A DNA stretch of 8,047 bases from Blastococcus sp. (GTDB lineage Bacteria > Actinomycetota > Actinomycetes > Mycobacteriales > Geodermatophilaceae). The first letter of the stretch is position 1. Each line of letters starts with the position of its first letter. The notes under the pieces are model-generated. The model ran no database searches and was not told the DNA's origin. It saw only the letters and a list, made by a program, of their open reading frames with translations. Positions 7,150 through 8,047 of the stretch are shown one piece after another. The DNA is taken from positions 1-8,047 of the forward strand of contig JAOPUS010000405.1 in NCBI GenBank assembly GCA_025963345.1, given 5' to 3'. Made by a program: the position numbers and the translations under genes.

Positions 7150-8047
7150 TCATCGCCGTGTCATCGCCGCGGCGTAGAGGGCGATGCCGGCCGCGACGCT
7201 GACGTTGAGCGACTCGGTGTCGCGGTCGATCGGGATACGGATGACGACGTCGCACCGCTCCCGCACCAGCCGCGAGAGCCCCGTGCCCTCGGCGCCGACC
7301 ACGAGCGCGACCGGGTCGGCGAACCCGTCGTACCGGTCGAGGTCGACGTCGCCGTCGGCGGCCAGGCCCACGGTCTGCAGCCCGGCCTCCTGGTAGGAGG
7401 CGAGCGCGCGGCCCAGGTTGACCGCCCGGGCCACCGGGATGCGGGCGGCGGCACCGGCGCTGGTCCGCCACGCGGACGCGGTCATGCCGACCGCGCGGCG
7501 CTGCGGGACCACAACGCCGTGCGCGTCGAAGGCAGCAGCGGAGCGGACGACGGCACCGAGGTTGCGCGGGTCGGTGACGCCGTCCAGTGCCACGATCAGC
7601 GGCGGCCGGCCCGAGTTGCGGGCGAGGTCGACCAGGTCGTCAGGATGCGCGTAGTCGTACGGCGGCACCTGCAGGCCGATCCCCTGGTGCAGCGCACCCT
7701 GGGACATCCGGTCGAATTCGGCCTTGCCGACCTCGAGCAGCGGCAACCCGCGGTCGCCGGCCAGCGCGATCGCCTCGGTGATCCGCTCGTCGGTGCCGCC
7801 GCGGCTGGTGTCACCGGTGACGACGTAGAGCGCGTTCGCCGGGATGCGGGCCCGCAGCGCCTCCACGACCGGGTTGCGCCCGAGCAGCAGCTCGGGGGTC
7901 TCCTCGGAGCGCGCCCGGGCACGGGCACGCTCGGCGCGCGAATTGGCGTCGGCCGTCGCCCGCCGCTGCGCGGGGTGCCCTGGCCGGGCCTCCGCGGGCG
8001 GGGTCGCGCCGCGGCCGGCGAGCGAGCGGCGGTTCTTACCGCCTGTT
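7150..8047 (-). CDS. rlmB: 23S rRNA (guanosine-2'-O)-methyltransferase RlmB, 5' end outside window
   Basis: This SpoU/TrmH-family (SPOUT) enzyme transfers a methyl group from S-adenosylmethionine to the 2'-OH of G2251 (E. coli numbering) in 23S rRNA. The 298 visible residues begin with a basic tail (GGKNRRSLAGRGATPPAEARP) typical of actinobacterial RlmB. The substrate-binding domain follows at about 52-130 (LLLGRNPVVEALRARIPANA to GIGLQVPPYDYA). The catalytic domain shows all three motifs: LDGVTDPRNLGAVVRSA (154-170, Asn162), VVGAEGTGLSRL (249-260, Glu253) and TESLNVSVAAGIALY (277-291, Asn281). The frame stays open to the right edge, so the start codon lies beyond 8047; a GTG at 7866 would cut off part of the N-terminal domain and is not the start. 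In many actinobacteria rlmB follows cysS and the isp genes, which would lie further right. Confidence 0.95.
   Translation of the reverse strand, partial: TGGKNRRSLAGRGATPPAEARPGHPAQRRATADANSRAERARARARSEETPELLLGRNPVVEALRARIPANALYVVTGDTSRGGTDERITEAIALAGDRGLPLLEVGKAEFDRMSQGALHQGIGLQVPPYDYAHPDDLVDLARNSGRPPLIVALDGVTDPRNLGAVVRSAAAFDAHGVVVPQRRAVGMTASAWRTSAGAAARIPVARAVNLGRALASYQEAGLQTVGLAADGDVDLDRYDGFADPVALVVGAEGTGLSRLVRERCDVVIRIPIDRDTESLNVSVAAGIALYAAAMTRR

Overview
The window reads as chromosomal DNA from a very GC-rich actinobacterium. The signs are strong G/C bias at third codon positions, long shadow ORFs on both strands, frequent GTG starts and at least one leaderless-looking start. Gene content and protein style (two-domain universal stress protein, Pro-rich HtrA, DUF445, actinobacterial RlmB N-terminus) fit the Geodermatophilaceae or close relatives, but that placement is inference. 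No phage, IS element, CRISPR array, tRNA or rRNA is visible.

Layout. The left part is on the minus strand: a secreted MltB-type lytic transglycosylase with a long Pro-Thr tail (18-1232), a 257-nt intergenic region holding several small repeats, and an unrecognised four-helix membrane protein (1490-2233). A 186-bp divergent region follows. The plus strand then carries a universal stress protein (2420-3340), a UPF0014/FetB-type permease (3392-4168), a membrane-anchored HtrA protease with a PDZ domain (4274-5623) and a DUF445 membrane protein (5662-6942). A convergent 207-nt region with one hairpin terminator per strand separates these from rlmB (7150 to beyond the right edge, minus strand), a 23S rRNA 2'-O-methyltransferase whose start lies outside the window.

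How the genes may work together. Four of the seven genes act at or on the cell envelope (peptidoglycan lysis, HtrA quality control, DUF445, FetB-type transport) and one is a stress protein, so the middle block looks like a loose envelope/stress neighbourhood. It is not one tight operon: HtrA and DUF445 each appear to have their own promoter. The most interesting regulatory signal is a set of CAG-ending heptamers repeated at exactly 11 bp just upstream of htrA, which resembles a binding site for an OmpR-family response regulator. I found no convincing novel multi-gene system. The best leads are this operator, the unknown membrane protein divergent from the stress protein, and the structured intergenic DNA upstream of the transglycosylase.
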